DNA of 28,849 nt from DASTQL01 sp035761805 (GTDB taxonomy: Bacteria > Actinomycetota > Actinomycetes > Jiangellales > Jiangellaceae), in contig DASTQL010000004.1 of NCBI GenBank assembly GCA_035761805.1, positions 1 through 28,849 of the forward strand. Direction: 5' to 3'. Numbering within the stretch: position 1 is the stretch's first letter; each line of letters starts with the position of its first letter. Position numbers and translations under genes: made by a program. A model generated the notes under the pieces. That model searched no databases, was not told the origin of the DNA, and was given only the letters and a program-made list of their open reading frames with translations. Below, piece by piece: positions 18,091 to 26,828 of the stretch.

Positions 18091-19254
18091 TCAGCAGAGG
18101 TCGCTCTGCCGGCAGAACGCCTGCAGCTGGGCGACGTTGGCCGCGTGGTCCGCCTCGGCGACGGCGAACTCCGTCTCCCCGGTGGAGAGGTCCACCGTCA
18201 CGAACCAGCAGTTGTCCGTGCCCGCGGGCTGCAGGGCCGCGGCCAGTGCGGACTCGCCGAAGGAGGCGATGGGACCCGGCGGCAGGCCGGCGAACCGGTA
18301 GGTGTTGTAGGGCGAGTCGCTTCCCCGGGCCTCCGGGCTGGTGAACACACCGGAGTAGTCGTCGACCGCGTACGCGACGGTCGAGTCCATCTGCAGGAGC
18401 CCGGCGGGGACGCCGTTGGGCACGCAGGCCCCGCTGAGCCGGTTGTAGATGACGTCGGCGACCAGGGGCAGGTCCTGCTCCCGCCGGACCTCCCGCTGGA
18501 TGATGCTCGCCACCGTCATCACCTCCCGGGCGGTGAGTCCCAGCTCGGCCGCCCCCGCCTCGAGCCCCTGGGTCTCCGCCGCCTGCTCGAAGCGCGCGAC
18601 CATGGCCCCCACCAAGGACGGCGCGGTCGTGTCGCTCTTGATGTCGTACGTGGCCGGGAACAGCACACCCTCGGGGTCGCCCTCGGCGAGCGCGGGCAGC
18701 TCCGCGGCGTCGACGGCGGCCTGGAGGTCCTCGACCGGGAAGGCCGTGGACTCGGCCAGCCGCTCGACCGCCTGGCTCACGCGCAGGCCCTCGGGGACCG
18801 TCACCCGGTCCAGGACGGTGGTCGCGTCCAGCATGGCGTCGATCGCGTCCGCGGCGGCCATCTCGCGCAGCAGGGTGTACGAGCCGGGCTGGATGCCCGA
18901 GGCGCGGGAGTCGTCCTCCGCGGCCTCGACGAAGGCCTCGACGCTGGCGACGACCCCGGCGTCGTGCAGGACCCGGCCGATCGTGGTGAGGCTGGCCCCC
19001 TCGGGGACGTCCACCACGACCTCGCCCGACCCGGGACCGGGGTAGTCCTCGGGTGGGGCGAACCAGCCGGCGACAGCGGACATCGCACCGCGCCCGGCGA
19101 CGTAGAGGCCGACGCCGAGCCCCGCCACCACGGCGAGGGACACGACGACCGCGAGGGCGCCGCGCAGCCGACTGCGGCGCTCCCTCCGGCGGCGGTGGTG
19201 GTGGCGCCGCCGACGCGGGGCGTGGTCGTCGTCGATCAGGCCGAGCTGGCTCAT
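18091..19254 (-). CDS. mltG: Endolytic transglycosylase MltG
   Basis: Membrane-anchored murein lytic transglycosylase that cuts nascent glycan strands and sets their length. The first ~30 residues are cytoplasmic and extremely basic (RRRRHHHRRRRERRSRLRG), followed by one transmembrane helix (about 32-54). A LysM-like part (VVVDVPEGASLTTIGRVL) precedes the catalytic YceG domain. The catalytic glutamate is in ASIIQREVRRE near residue 253, with LLQMDSTVAYA and the signature SPYNTYRFAGLPPGPIASFG. At 387 residues it is within the usual range. Older annotations call such proteins aminodeoxychorismate lyase. The start 19254 is two bases after ruvX. Confidence 0.95.
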   Translation of the reverse strand: MSQLGLIDDDHAPRRRRHHHRRRRERRSRLRGALAVVVSLAVVAGLGVGLYVAGRGAMSAVAGWFAPPEDYPGPGSGEVVVDVPEGASLTTIGRVLHDAGVVASVEAFVEAAEDDSRASGIQPGSYTLLREMAAADAIDAMLDATTVLDRVTVPEGLRVSQAVERLAESTAFPVEDLQAAVDAAELPALAEGDPEGVLFPATYDIKSDTTAPSLVGAMVARFEQAAETQGLEAGAAELGLTAREVMTVASIIQREVRREQDLPLVADVIYNRLSGACVPNGVPAGLLQMDSTVAYAVDDYSGVFTSPEARGSDSPYNTYRFAGLPPGPIASFGESALAAALQPAGTDNCWFVTVDLSTGETEFAVAEADHAANVAQLQAFCRQSDLC

Positions 19255-19256
19255 CG

Positions 19257-19718
19257 TCAGGTCACCTGGAGGGTCTCGCCGGGTGGCGTGCCACCCGCGC
19301 GCTCGGTGTCGAGCGCGTCCTGGAGGATCACGACCGCGGCCGCCTGGTCGACCGCGGCTCTCCCCCGACGTGCCGAGACACCTGCGGCACGCATGCCCCG
19401 CGTGGCGGTCACGGTGGACAGCCGCTCGTCCACCAGGCGTACGGGGATCTCGGACAGACGTCGCGCCAGCGCCGTCGCGAACTGGCGGGCCGCGCCGGCG
19501 GCCGCTCCCTCGGACCCGGACAGGGACCTGGGCAGGCCGACGACCACCTCGACGGCTCCCCGGTCGGCCGCGACCTCGGCGATGCGGTCGAGGTCACCGT
19601 GACCGCGACGCACCGTCTCCACGGGGGTGGCGAGCACTCCGGCGGCGTCGCTGGCGGCGAGGCCGACGCGGACGGTGCCCACGTCCACCCCCAGCCGGAC
19701 GCCGGGTCGCACCGTCAC
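19257..19718 (-). CDS. ruvX: Holliday junction resolvase-like RuvX (YqgF)
   Basis: RNase H-fold nuclease, implicated in pre-16S rRNA 5' processing and/or Holliday junction resolution. The 153-residue protein has the first acidic strand GVDVGTVRVGLAASD, VVVGLPRSLSGSEG, VRLVDERLSTVTA and the C-terminal DQAAAVVILQDALD; the catalytic acidic residues are all present. GTG 19718 overlaps the alaS stop as GTGA and has a seven-G run just upstream, shared with the alaS 3' end. The order alaS-ruvX-mltG-aroE is common in actinobacteria. Confidence 0.95.
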   Translation of the reverse strand: MTVRPGVRLGVDVGTVRVGLAASDAAGVLATPVETVRRGHGDLDRIAEVAADRGAVEVVVGLPRSLSGSEGAAAGAARQFATALARRLSEIPVRLVDERLSTVTATRGMRAAGVSARRGRAAVDQAAAVVILQDALDTERAGGTPPGETLQVT

Positions 19719-22414
19719 GCCCCCCCGGTGACCTGCTGGCCCACCTCGTGCTCGACCCGGCTCAGCGCCTCGGCCACGGCGGCGGGGTCGTTGCCACCGC
19801 CCTGGGCGACGTCGTCCCTGCCGCCTCCGCCGCCCCCCAGCGCCTGGGCGGCGACCCTGACCAGGGCACCCGCCGTGAGGCCTCGCCGCCGGGCCGCGTC
19901 GTTGACCGCGACCACGACGACGGGACGCGCGTCCGGGACGGCGGCGCCGGCGACCACGGCGGGACTGTCCGCGGGGAGGCGGCCGCGCACGTCGAGGACG
20001 AGGCGCCGCAGGTCGTCGGCGTCGGTGCCGTCGGGTGCGCGGTGGCCGACGTACGAGACGCCGTGGACGTCCCGGGCGTCGGCGGCCAGTCCGGGGGCGG
20101 CCGTGAGCACCGCACCCGAGCGAAGCCGGGCCAGCTCCCTCTGCACCGCGGCGAGCTGCTCGAGGACCGCCGCCACGCGGTCGGGCAGCCCAGCCGGCGG
20201 CACCTTGAGTGCCTCGGTGAGCTGGGCGACCAGCAGGTGCTCCTGGGCGAGGAACCGATAGGCGTCGACGCCCACGAGTGCCTCGACCCGGCGCACGCCC
20301 TGGCCGATGGAGGCCTCCCCCAGCAGCGTCACCAGGCCCAGCTGGCCGCTGCGCGGGGCGTGCGTGCCGCCGCACAGCTCTCGGGCCCAGTCTCCCACGG
20401 AGACCACCCGGACGGTGTCGCCGTACTTCTCGCCGAAGAGCGCCATCGCTCCGGCTCGCCGGGCCTCGTCGACCGTCATGAGCTCGGCGTGCACGCCGAG
20501 GTCGTCGGCCACCAGGGCGTTGACCCGGTCCTGGACGTCGCGCATCACGCTCGGTGGCACTGCCCCCGCGGCGGAGAAGTCGAAGCGGAAGCGGCCGGGG
20601 GAGTTCTCCGATCCGGCCTGCGTCGCCGTCTCGCCGAGGGCCTCGCGGAAGGCCTTGTGCACCATGTGGGTCGCGGTGTGCGATCGGGAGATCGACCGCC
20701 TGCGCTCGACGTCGACGACGCCACGGGCGTGCTGGCCCAGCGACACCTCGCCGTCGAGGACCCGCGCCCGGTGCACGACCAGCCCGCTGATCGGCTCCTG
20801 CACGTCGAGCACCTGCAGGCGTGCGCCCCCCTCCAGCTCGACCACGCCCTGGTCGGCCAGCTGCCCGCCGCCCTCGGCGTAGAAGGGGGTGCGGTCCAGC
20901 ACCAGCTCGACGTCCTGGCCGGAAGCGGCCGAGGACACGTCGGAGTCGCCGACCAGCAGTCCCCGGACGGTGCCCTCGCTGACCACCTCGTCGTAGCCGG
21001 TGAAGTCGACCGGACGCTCCAGACGCGCGGCCAGGTCGCGGTAGACCGAGACGTCGCGATGACCGGTCTTCTTGGCCAGGGCGTCGGCCTTGGCCCGCTC
21101 GCGCTGCTCCGTCATGAGCCGCAGGAAGCCGTCCTCGTCGACGGCGACCCCCTGCTCGGCGGCCATCTCGAGGGTCAGGTCGATCGGGAAGCCGTACGTG
21201 TCGTGGAGCTGGAAGGCGCGGTCGCCCGACAGGGTCCGTCCGCCGGCCTCCTTGGTCTCGCGCACGGCGGTGTCCAGGATGGTCGTCCCGGCCGCCAGCG
21301 TGCGCCGGAACGCCTCCTCCTCCGTGTAGGCGACCGTGGAGATCCGCTCGAAGCCGGTCTCGAGCTCGGGGTACGAGATCTTCATCAGTTCCTTGGACAG
21401 CGGAAGCAGCTCGGGGAGGACGGGGTCCTCGACCCCGAGCAGGCGCATCGAGCGCACGGCCCGGCGCAGCAGTCGTCGGAGCACATAGCCGCGGGCCTCG
21501 TTGCCCGGCGTCACCCCGTCGCCGATGAGCATGACGGCGCTGCGGACGTGGTCGCCGACCACCCGGAGGCGGACGTCCTCCGGCCGGCTCTCGTGACCAC
21601 TGGTGCCGCCGTACCGGACCCCGGCCAATTCGGCTGCCCGGGCGATGACCGGAAAGACCTCGTCGATCTCGTACAGGTTGTCGACGCCCTGGAGCAGGTA
21701 GGCGACGCGCTCGACGCCCAGCCCGGTGTCGATGTTCTTGGCCGGGAGGTCGCCCGCCACGTCGAAGTCGGCCTTGCTCCGGACCGCTCTGAGCTCGGAC
21801 TCCATGAAGACCAGGTTCCAGATCTCGAGGAAGCGGTCCTCGTCGACGACCGGCCCGCCGTCCGGACCGTGGTCGGGACCGCGGTCGACGTAGACCTCGC
21901 TGCACGGGCCGCCGGGGCCGGGCACGCCCATGTGCCAGTAGTTGTCCTTGAGCCCGCGCCCCTGGATGCGCTCGTCGGGCAGCCCGGCGATGGCGCGCCA
22001 GAGCTGGCGCGCCTCGTCGTCCTGCTCGTAGACGGTGATCCAGATGTCGTCGGGGTCGAAGCCGAAGCCGCCGTCCTCCCGCGACCCGGTGACGAGCTCC
22101 CAGGCGAGCTGGATCGCCCCCTCCTTGAAGTAGTCGCCGAAGGAGAAGTTGCCGGCCATCTGGAAGAAGGTGCCGTGCCGCGTGGTCTTGCCGACCTCGT
22201 CGATGTCCAGCGTCCGGACGCACTTCTGCACGCTCGCCGCGCGGGCGTACGGCGCGGGCTCCTGCCCGAGGAAGTACGGCTTGAACGGCACCATCCCGGC
22301 GTTGACGAAGAGCAGGGTCGGGTCGTCGAGCAGCAACGAGGCGCTGGGCACCGGCGTGTGCCCGTTGCGCTCGAAGAAACCGAGGAAGCGGCGCCGGATC
22401 TCGGCGGACTCCAT
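19715..22414 (-). CDS. alaS: Alanyl-tRNA synthetase
   Basis: Charges tRNA-Ala and hydrolyses Ser- or Gly-tRNA-Ala. The 899-residue protein has all modules: class II catalytic core beginning MESAEIRRRFLGFFERNGH with FVNAGMVPFKPYF and TFFQMAGNFSFGDYFK; tRNA-recognition helices around residues 250-450; the editing domain with RSHTATHMVH (HxxxH, about 575) and LCGGTHAPRSG (about 680) for zinc; and the C-Ala domain with AQALGGGGGGRDDVAQGGG, cited here as its glycine loop. The ATG at 22414 overlaps the preceding small gene by one base (TGATG). Nothing unusual is seen. Confidence 0.98.
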   Translation of the reverse strand: MESAEIRRRFLGFFERNGHTPVPSASLLLDDPTLLFVNAGMVPFKPYFLGQEPAPYARAASVQKCVRTLDIDEVGKTTRHGTFFQMAGNFSFGDYFKEGAIQLAWELVTGSREDGGFGFDPDDIWITVYEQDDEARQLWRAIAGLPDERIQGRGLKDNYWHMGVPGPGGPCSEVYVDRGPDHGPDGGPVVDEDRFLEIWNLVFMESELRAVRSKADFDVAGDLPAKNIDTGLGVERVAYLLQGVDNLYEIDEVFPVIARAAELAGVRYGGTSGHESRPEDVRLRVVGDHVRSAVMLIGDGVTPGNEARGYVLRRLLRRAVRSMRLLGVEDPVLPELLPLSKELMKISYPELETGFERISTVAYTEEEAFRRTLAAGTTILDTAVRETKEAGGRTLSGDRAFQLHDTYGFPIDLTLEMAAEQGVAVDEDGFLRLMTEQRERAKADALAKKTGHRDVSVYRDLAARLERPVDFTGYDEVVSEGTVRGLLVGDSDVSSAASGQDVELVLDRTPFYAEGGGQLADQGVVELEGGARLQVLDVQEPISGLVVHRARVLDGEVSLGQHARGVVDVERRRSISRSHTATHMVHKAFREALGETATQAGSENSPGRFRFDFSAAGAVPPSVMRDVQDRVNALVADDLGVHAELMTVDEARRAGAMALFGEKYGDTVRVVSVGDWARELCGGTHAPRSGQLGLVTLLGEASIGQGVRRVEALVGVDAYRFLAQEHLLVAQLTEALKVPPAGLPDRVAAVLEQLAAVQRELARLRSGAVLTAAPGLAADARDVHGVSYVGHRAPDGTDADDLRRLVLDVRGRLPADSPAVVAGAAVPDARPVVVVAVNDAARRRGLTAGALVRVAAQALGGGGGGRDDVAQGGGNDPAAVAEALSRVEHEVGQQVTGGA

Positions 22415-22704
22415 CAGCGGGAACCTCCCGGACGGGGGGCGACGTGGACGGGCGCCGGGGCGAGCCGAGGCGGCTCGACGACCTCCGCCAGGCCGAGCAC
22501 CTCGCGCAGCTCCTCCTCCCGCTCGGACATGCCCTCGCGGACGTCGGCGGTGAAGTCGCGGACCGCGGTGGCGAGGTCGCCGAGCGCACCCGCGACCCGG
22601 GCACCCGCGCTGTCCGGGCTCATCGCCCGCGTGGCGCGGGTGACCCGCCGGGCCGCGTAGACCCCTGCGGTCGCGCCGACGGCGACCCAGAACAGCCGCC
22701 TCAC
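22414..22704 (-). CDS. Small conserved actinobacterial protein (DUF6167-like)
   Basis: A 96-residue protein with a short N-terminal hydrophobic segment (MRRLFWVAVGATAGVYAARR) rich in Ala/Gly, followed by a helical charged region (FTADVREGMSEREEELREVL) and a Pro-rich tail. It resembles the DUF6167 family that I recall beside alaS in actinomycetes; function is unknown. The GTG at 22704 makes a GTGA overlap with the DUF948 gene stop, and its own stop overlaps alaS as TGATG, so translation of the three is likely coupled. It may be a single-pass membrane or membrane-associated protein. Confidence 0.85.
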   Translation of the reverse strand: MRRLFWVAVGATAGVYAARRVTRATRAMSPDSAGARVAGALGDLATAVRDFTADVREGMSEREEELREVLGLAEVVEPPRLAPAPVHVAPRPGGSR

Positions 22705-23096
22705 GACGCCTTCCTCCTCCGGGCGTCACCCGAGCCGTTGCGGCGCTCGCTGAGCGCGCGGCGGACCCCGTACGAGAACGCGGCTGTACGGATCAGCGGG
22801 CGGCCGAACGTCACGGCCACGAGTGAGGACATCGTGGCGGCGTTACCGCTCACGGTCTGCGCGCTCGTGGCGATGGCGTCGACGTGCCGGAGCTGGGTGT
22901 TGACCGACGCCAGCAGCTCGTTGGTCTCGTCCACCGTCAGGCTGCTCTTGGCCACGTGCTCCTCGCGCACGGCCCGCACCGTGAGGGTCAGCTCGTCCAC
23001 CGTGCGTCCCAGCTTGAGCAGCGGCCACATGACCGCGCCGACCAGGAGCACGAAGGCGAAGGCCGCGACGAGACCGGCGATCTCCCCTGCGCTCAT
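22701..23096 (-). CDS. DUF948 family membrane protein
   Basis: A 131-residue protein with one N-terminal transmembrane helix (AGLVAAFAFVLLVGAVMWPLL, quoted in part: residues 8-27) and a helical, probably coiled, soluble segment with heptad-like hydrophobics (KLGRTVDELTLTVRAV, TNELLASVNTQLRHVDAI). The C-terminus is basic (RRALSERRNGSGDARRRK). This layout is that of the DUF948 family, which has no firm function. ATG 23096 has AAGGAG nine bases upstream, a good ribosome-binding site, making it the likely first gene of the alaS transcript. It directly precedes the DUF6167-like gene and alaS. Confidence 0.88.
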   Translation of the reverse strand: MSAGEIAGLVAAFAFVLLVGAVMWPLLKLGRTVDELTLTVRAVREEHVAKSSLTVDETNELLASVNTQLRHVDAIATSAQTVSGNAATMSSLVAVTFGRPLIRTAAFSYGVRRALSERRNGSGDARRRKAS

Positions 23097-23135
23097 CCGG
23101 GCGTACTCCTTGCGCTTCGCGGTGGCAGCGGACGG

Positions 23136-23163
23136 CAGCCGGGGCCGGTGGGGGCCACGGCTG
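23136..23163 (-). terminator. GC-rich hairpin after rarA, possible terminator
   Basis: On the minus strand CAGCCG (23163-23158), one mismatch, GGCC, a six-base loop CCCACC, GGCC, one mismatch and CGGCTG (23141-23136) form a ten-pair stem nine bases after the rarA stop. There is no U tract, so it is a weak intrinsic-terminator candidate of the tail-less type often proposed in actinobacteria, or a leader hairpin of the DUF948-alaS transcript. Confidence 0.35.
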
Positions 23164-23171
23164 GGCCGACC

Positions 23172-24551
23172 CTACCCTCCTCCCCCACCCTGCTCGCGGT
23201 CACGGTCGCCGCGGACGATGGCCCGAAGGCGGGCGTGCCGCTCGGCGTGGTCGCGCTCCGCTCCGCGGGTCGTCGGCCGGTAGTACTCCCGGTCGGCCAC
23301 GACGTCGGGGGCGTACTGCTGGGTGACGACGCCCCGGGGATCGTCGTGGGCGTAGGCGTAGGTCGAGCCGTGCCCGAGCCGCTGCGCACCTCGGTAGTGG
23401 GCGTCGCGCAGGTGCGCCGGCACCGGGCCGACCAGGCCGCGCCGCACATCGTCCACGGCGGCGTCGACGGCCGTGACGACGGCGTTGCTCTTGGGTGCCA
23501 GGGCGAGGGCGATCACGGCGTGTGCCAGGGTGATCCGCGCCTCCGGCCAGCCGATGAGCGCGACCGCCTGCGCCGCGGCGACGGCGGTCTGCAGCGCCGC
23601 CGGGTCGGCGAGCCCGATGTCCTCGCTCGCCGAGATCACCAGCCGCCGCGCCAGGAAACGCGGGTCCTCCCCCGCCTCGACCATCCGCGCGAGGTAGTGC
23701 AGGGCCGCGTCGGCGTCCGAACCCCGGATCGACTTGATCAGGGCGCTGGCCACGTCGTAGTGCTGGTCGCCGTCCCGGTCGTAGCGCACCGCGGCGCGGT
23801 CGACCGCCGTCTCGGCCGTCCCCAGGTCGACGGTGGTCGAGCCGCGGGAGGCCGCCGCCCCGGCAGCCGCCTCCAGGTAGGTGAGGGCGCGCCGGGCATC
23901 GCCCGCGGAGAGCCGGACCAGGTGCTCCAGCGCGTCGTCGTCGAGCGTCACCGACCCGCCGTACCCCCGGTCGTCGTCGAGGGCCCGACGGACGACGGCG
24001 GTGACGTCGTCGTCCGCGAGCGGCTCCAACGTGAGCAGCAGCGACCGGGACAGCAGCGGGGACACGATCGCGAAGAACGGGTTCTCCGTCGTGGCCGCCA
24101 CCAGGGTCACCCACCGGTTCTCGACACCCGGGAGCAGGGCGTCCTGCTGGGTCTTGGAGAAGCGGTGCACCTCGTCCACGAAGAGGACCGTGCCCCGTCC
24201 CCCGGCGGCCAGGTCGCGGCGGGCTCGGTCCACGACGGCCCGGACCTCCTTCACGCCGGCGGTGACCGCGGACAGCTCGACGAAGGCGAGGTCGGTCGCG
24301 CGGCTGAGGACCGCGGCGATGGTCGTCTTGCCGGTCCCCGGTGGACCCCACAGGACCAGGGACATCGGCTGGTCCTCCTCGACCAGCCGGCGCAGCGGCG
24401 ACCCGGGGCCGAGCAGGTGCTCCTGTCCCACGACCTCGTCGAGCGTCCGGGGTCGCATCCGCACCGCCAGCGGTGCCGCGTCGCTGTCGGCGCCGGCCAG
24501 CGAGCCGGCGGGCAAGCCCTCCGGCGGTCCGAACAGGGTTCCCTCGGCCAC
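23172..24551 (-). CDS. rarA: Replication-associated recombination ATPase RarA (MgsA)
   Basis: AAA+ ATPase of the RarA/WRNIP1 clamp-loader-like family, acting at stalled replication forks. The 459-residue protein has RMRPRTLDEVVGQEHLLG near the N-terminus, Walker A WGPPGTGKTT near residue 67, Walker B TVLFVDEVHRFSKTQQD, sensor LVAATTENPFF, and the arginine-containing LSAGDARRALTYLE. The C-terminal tetramerisation region shows HYDVASALIKSIRGSD and RFLARRLVISASEDIGLADP, diagnostic of RarA rather than RuvB. GTG 24551 is chosen because VAEGTLF(G) precedes the conserved region at the expected distance. It is divergent from the MMPL gene and 75 bases from the DUF948 gene. It may be leaderless. Confidence 0.95.
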   Translation of the reverse strand: MAEGTLFGPPEGLPAGSLAGADSDAAPLAVRMRPRTLDEVVGQEHLLGPGSPLRRLVEEDQPMSLVLWGPPGTGKTTIAAVLSRATDLAFVELSAVTAGVKEVRAVVDRARRDLAAGGRGTVLFVDEVHRFSKTQQDALLPGVENRWVTLVAATTENPFFAIVSPLLSRSLLLTLEPLADDDVTAVVRRALDDDRGYGGSVTLDDDALEHLVRLSAGDARRALTYLEAAAGAAASRGSTTVDLGTAETAVDRAAVRYDRDGDQHYDVASALIKSIRGSDADAALHYLARMVEAGEDPRFLARRLVISASEDIGLADPAALQTAVAAAQAVALIGWPEARITLAHAVIALALAPKSNAVVTAVDAAVDDVRRGLVGPVPAHLRDAHYRGAQRLGHGSTYAYAHDDPRGVVTQQYAPDVVADREYYRPTTRGAERDHAERHARLRAIVRGDRDREQGGGGG

Positions 24552-24557
24552 CCGCCG

Positions 24558-24563
24558 AGGGTA
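24558..24563 (-). promoter_or_regulatory. Possible -10 element for a leaderless rarA transcript
   Basis: On the minus strand TACCCT (TANNNT) ends six bases before the rarA GTG, so transcription could begin on the start codon itself. No separate Shine-Dalgarno is positioned before the GTG. No convincing -35 is seen. Confidence 0.3.
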
Positions 24564-24626
24564 CGGCGGTGGTCCGGCACACTGCCGTCTGGTCCGCCCA
24601 CAGCGCCCACCAGGACGGGAGGTCCC

Positions 24627-26828
24627 GTGCTCGCCGCCCTCGGCCGGACGGTTGCGCGCCATGCCCCCCTCGTGGCCACGGTCTGGGTGCTGCTCGCCGT
24701 CACGGGCTACACCGCTGCGGTGGGTGGGGTACTCACCGGAGATTCGCTGTTCTCCCGGCTCACCAGCGGGGAGCCGACGCTGCCCAGCGAGTCGCTGGAG
24801 GGGCGCGACCTGCTCACCGAGCGGTCGGAGACCGGTCCCAGCCTGCAGCTGGTGCTGGACGGGGTCGCCGTCACCGACCCGGAGGTCGTTCGGGCGCTCG
24901 AGGCCGCCCGGCGCGACCTCACGGGCATCGAGGGGGTCGCGACCGTGCTCGACCCGCTGGCGGGCGGACCAGGACTGGTCGCCGAGGACGACCGGTCGCT
25001 GCTCGTGTCGGTTGCGCTCCGGGGGGGCCTGTCCACGACGGAGGAGGAGGCAGCTGTCGCCGCCGTCGTGCAGCGCCTCGAGGCAGTGGACGACGACCTA
25101 CCGGGCTCCACCGGTCGGGTCGGCGGGCTACCGCTGCTGATCGAGGAGATCACCGGCCAGGTGGAGGAGGACCTGCGTACCGGAGAGGGGGTTGCCCTCC
25201 CCCTCAGCCTGCTGGTGATGGTGGTGATCTTCGGGGGCCTGGCGGCTGCCGGCGTCCCCGTCCTGGGGGCGCTGGCGTCGATCGCCGGCGGGCTGGCCAG
25301 CCTGCTCGCCTTCTCCTACGCCATCGACCTCGACGCCAGCGTGGTCAACGTCGTGACGGTCCTGGGGCTGGGACTGTGCATCGACTACTCCCTCCTCGTG
25401 GTCAGCAGGTTCCGGGAAGAGGTCCGGCGCGCGGGCGTCGAGCGGGGCCTGGTCCCCGGTGCCCCGGCACGCGAGGAGGCGACCGCGCGGACCATGGCGA
25501 CGGCCGGGCGGACGGTGGTGTTCAGCGGTGTCACGGTGGCCATCAGCGTCACCGGGCTGCTCCTCTTCGACATCGACATCATCCGCGCGGTCGGTGCCGC
25601 CGCGGTGAGCGTCGTCGTGGTCGCCTTGCTCGTCGCCCTCACTCTGGTGCCCGCCCTCGCGGTGCTCACGAGTCGCTGGCTGACCCGGCCAGGGATCCTG
25701 GCCCGAGTGCCCGGCATCCGCACGGTGGTGGCCCGGCTCGGGGACGTCCCGCCCGACGAGGGGTTCTTCAGCCGGCTCGCCGACCGCGTCCAGCGGCGTC
25801 CCCTGCTCGTGGCGACGGGAACGACCGCGCTGTTGCTGCTCGTCGCGTCTCCTGTCCTGCACCTGGAGCTGCGCAACAGCGGTGCGGAGCTCCTGCCGCC
25901 CGGCTCGCCACAGCGCGAGGTCTTCCTCGACGTCCAGGAGCGCTTCCCCGACCTGGCCTTCCCGCCCCTGCAGGTCGTCGCCGACGCCCCCGTGGACCGG
26001 GTCGCCGCCTGGGCGGAGGACGTCGCCGAGGTCCCCGGCGTCACCGAGGTCGCCGTTCCACGTCCCGTCGGCGACCTCGTCGTTCTCGACGTACGGACGG
26101 AGGGACCCGCCCAGGGCCAGGTGGCACAACGCGTGGTCGAGGACCTCCGCTCCGACCGGCCGGACTTCCTGATCTGGGTGACCGGTCAGGCCGCGGGCCT
26201 GGTCGACTTCGAGCAGGGCATCGCGCGTACGGCCCCGGTCGCCCTGCTGTGGATCGTCGGCGCGACCTTCGTGCTGCTGTTCCTCATGACGGGCTCGCTG
26301 CTCATCCCGGTGAAGGCCCTCGCGATGAACGTGCTCTCCCTGACCGCCACCTTCGGCGCTCTGGTCTGGATCTTCCAGGACGGCCGCCTCGAGCGCGTGC
26401 TCGACTACAGCTCGCCCGGCGGCATCGAGTCCACCATCCCCATCCTGGTCTTCGCCTTCGCCTTCGGGTTGTCCATGGACTACGAGGTCTTCCTGCTCGC
26501 GCGGGTCAAGGAGTTCCGGGACGCCGGCTACGGCAACGACGCCGCCGTTCGCGCCGGACTCCAGAAGACGGGCCGGATCATCACCTCGGCCGCGCTGATC
26601 ATCTGCCTGGTCTTCGCGGGCTTCGTCCTGGGCGACCTCCTGGTGATCAAGGAGACGGGGGTTGCCCTCGCGCTCGCCGTCGCCATCGACGCGACCCTCG
26701 TCCGGATCCTGCTCGTGCCTGCCACGATGACCCTGCTCGGCGAGTGGAACTGGTGGGCCCCGGCCCCGCTCCGGCGGTTGCACGCGCGGTTCGGGCTCAG
26801 CGAGGGTCCCGCCCGCCTCCCCCGCTAG
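24627..26828 (+). CDS. MMPL/RND-family membrane transporter
   Basis: Large transporter of 733 residues of the MMPL branch of the RND superfamily, probably proton-driven export of a lipid, drug or other hydrophobic compound. Topology is the duplicated RND plan: first membrane helix at about 12-33, an outer domain (about 34-185), a five-helix bundle (about 188-350), a second lead helix (about 390-412), a second outer domain (to about 535) and a second bundle to about 700. Both repeats keep the GxxxDY proton-relay motif: LGLGLCIDYSLLVVSRFREE near 252 and AFGLSMDYEVFLLARVKEF near 617. The GTG at 24627 has GGGAGGT close upstream. It is a single gene, divergent from rarA and convergent with aspS, sharing a CTAG. 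Substrate unknown. Confidence 0.93.
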   Translation: MLAALGRTVARHAPLVATVWVLLAVTGYTAAVGGVLTGDSLFSRLTSGEPTLPSESLEGRDLLTERSETGPSLQLVLDGVAVTDPEVVRALEAARRDLTGIEGVATVLDPLAGGPGLVAEDDRSLLVSVALRGGLSTTEEEAAVAAVVQRLEAVDDDLPGSTGRVGGLPLLIEEITGQVEEDLRTGEGVALPLSLLVMVVIFGGLAAAGVPVLGALASIAGGLASLLAFSYAIDLDASVVNVVTVLGLGLCIDYSLLVVSRFREEVRRAGVERGLVPGAPAREEATARTMATAGRTVVFSGVTVAISVTGLLLFDIDIIRAVGAAAVSVVVVALLVALTLVPALAVLTSRWLTRPGILARVPGIRTVVARLGDVPPDEGFFSRLADRVQRRPLLVATGTTALLLLVASPVLHLELRNSGAELLPPGSPQREVFLDVQERFPDLAFPPLQVVADAPVDRVAAWAEDVAEVPGVTEVAVPRPVGDLVVLDVRTEGPAQGQVAQRVVEDLRSDRPDFLIWVTGQAAGLVDFEQGIARTAPVALLWIVGATFVLLFLMTGSLLIPVKALAMNVLSLTATFGALVWIFQDGRLERVLDYSSPGGIESTIPILVFAFAFGLSMDYEVFLLARVKEFRDAGYGNDAAVRAGLQKTGRIITSAALIICLVFAGFVLGDLLVIKETGVALALAVAIDATLVRILLVPATMTLLGEWNWWAPAPLRRLHARFGLSEGPARLPR

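Noticed and set aside
19283..22660. An 1125-codon plus-strand frame opposite alaS
   Set aside because: Antisense shadow of alaS with no recognisable domain or start context.
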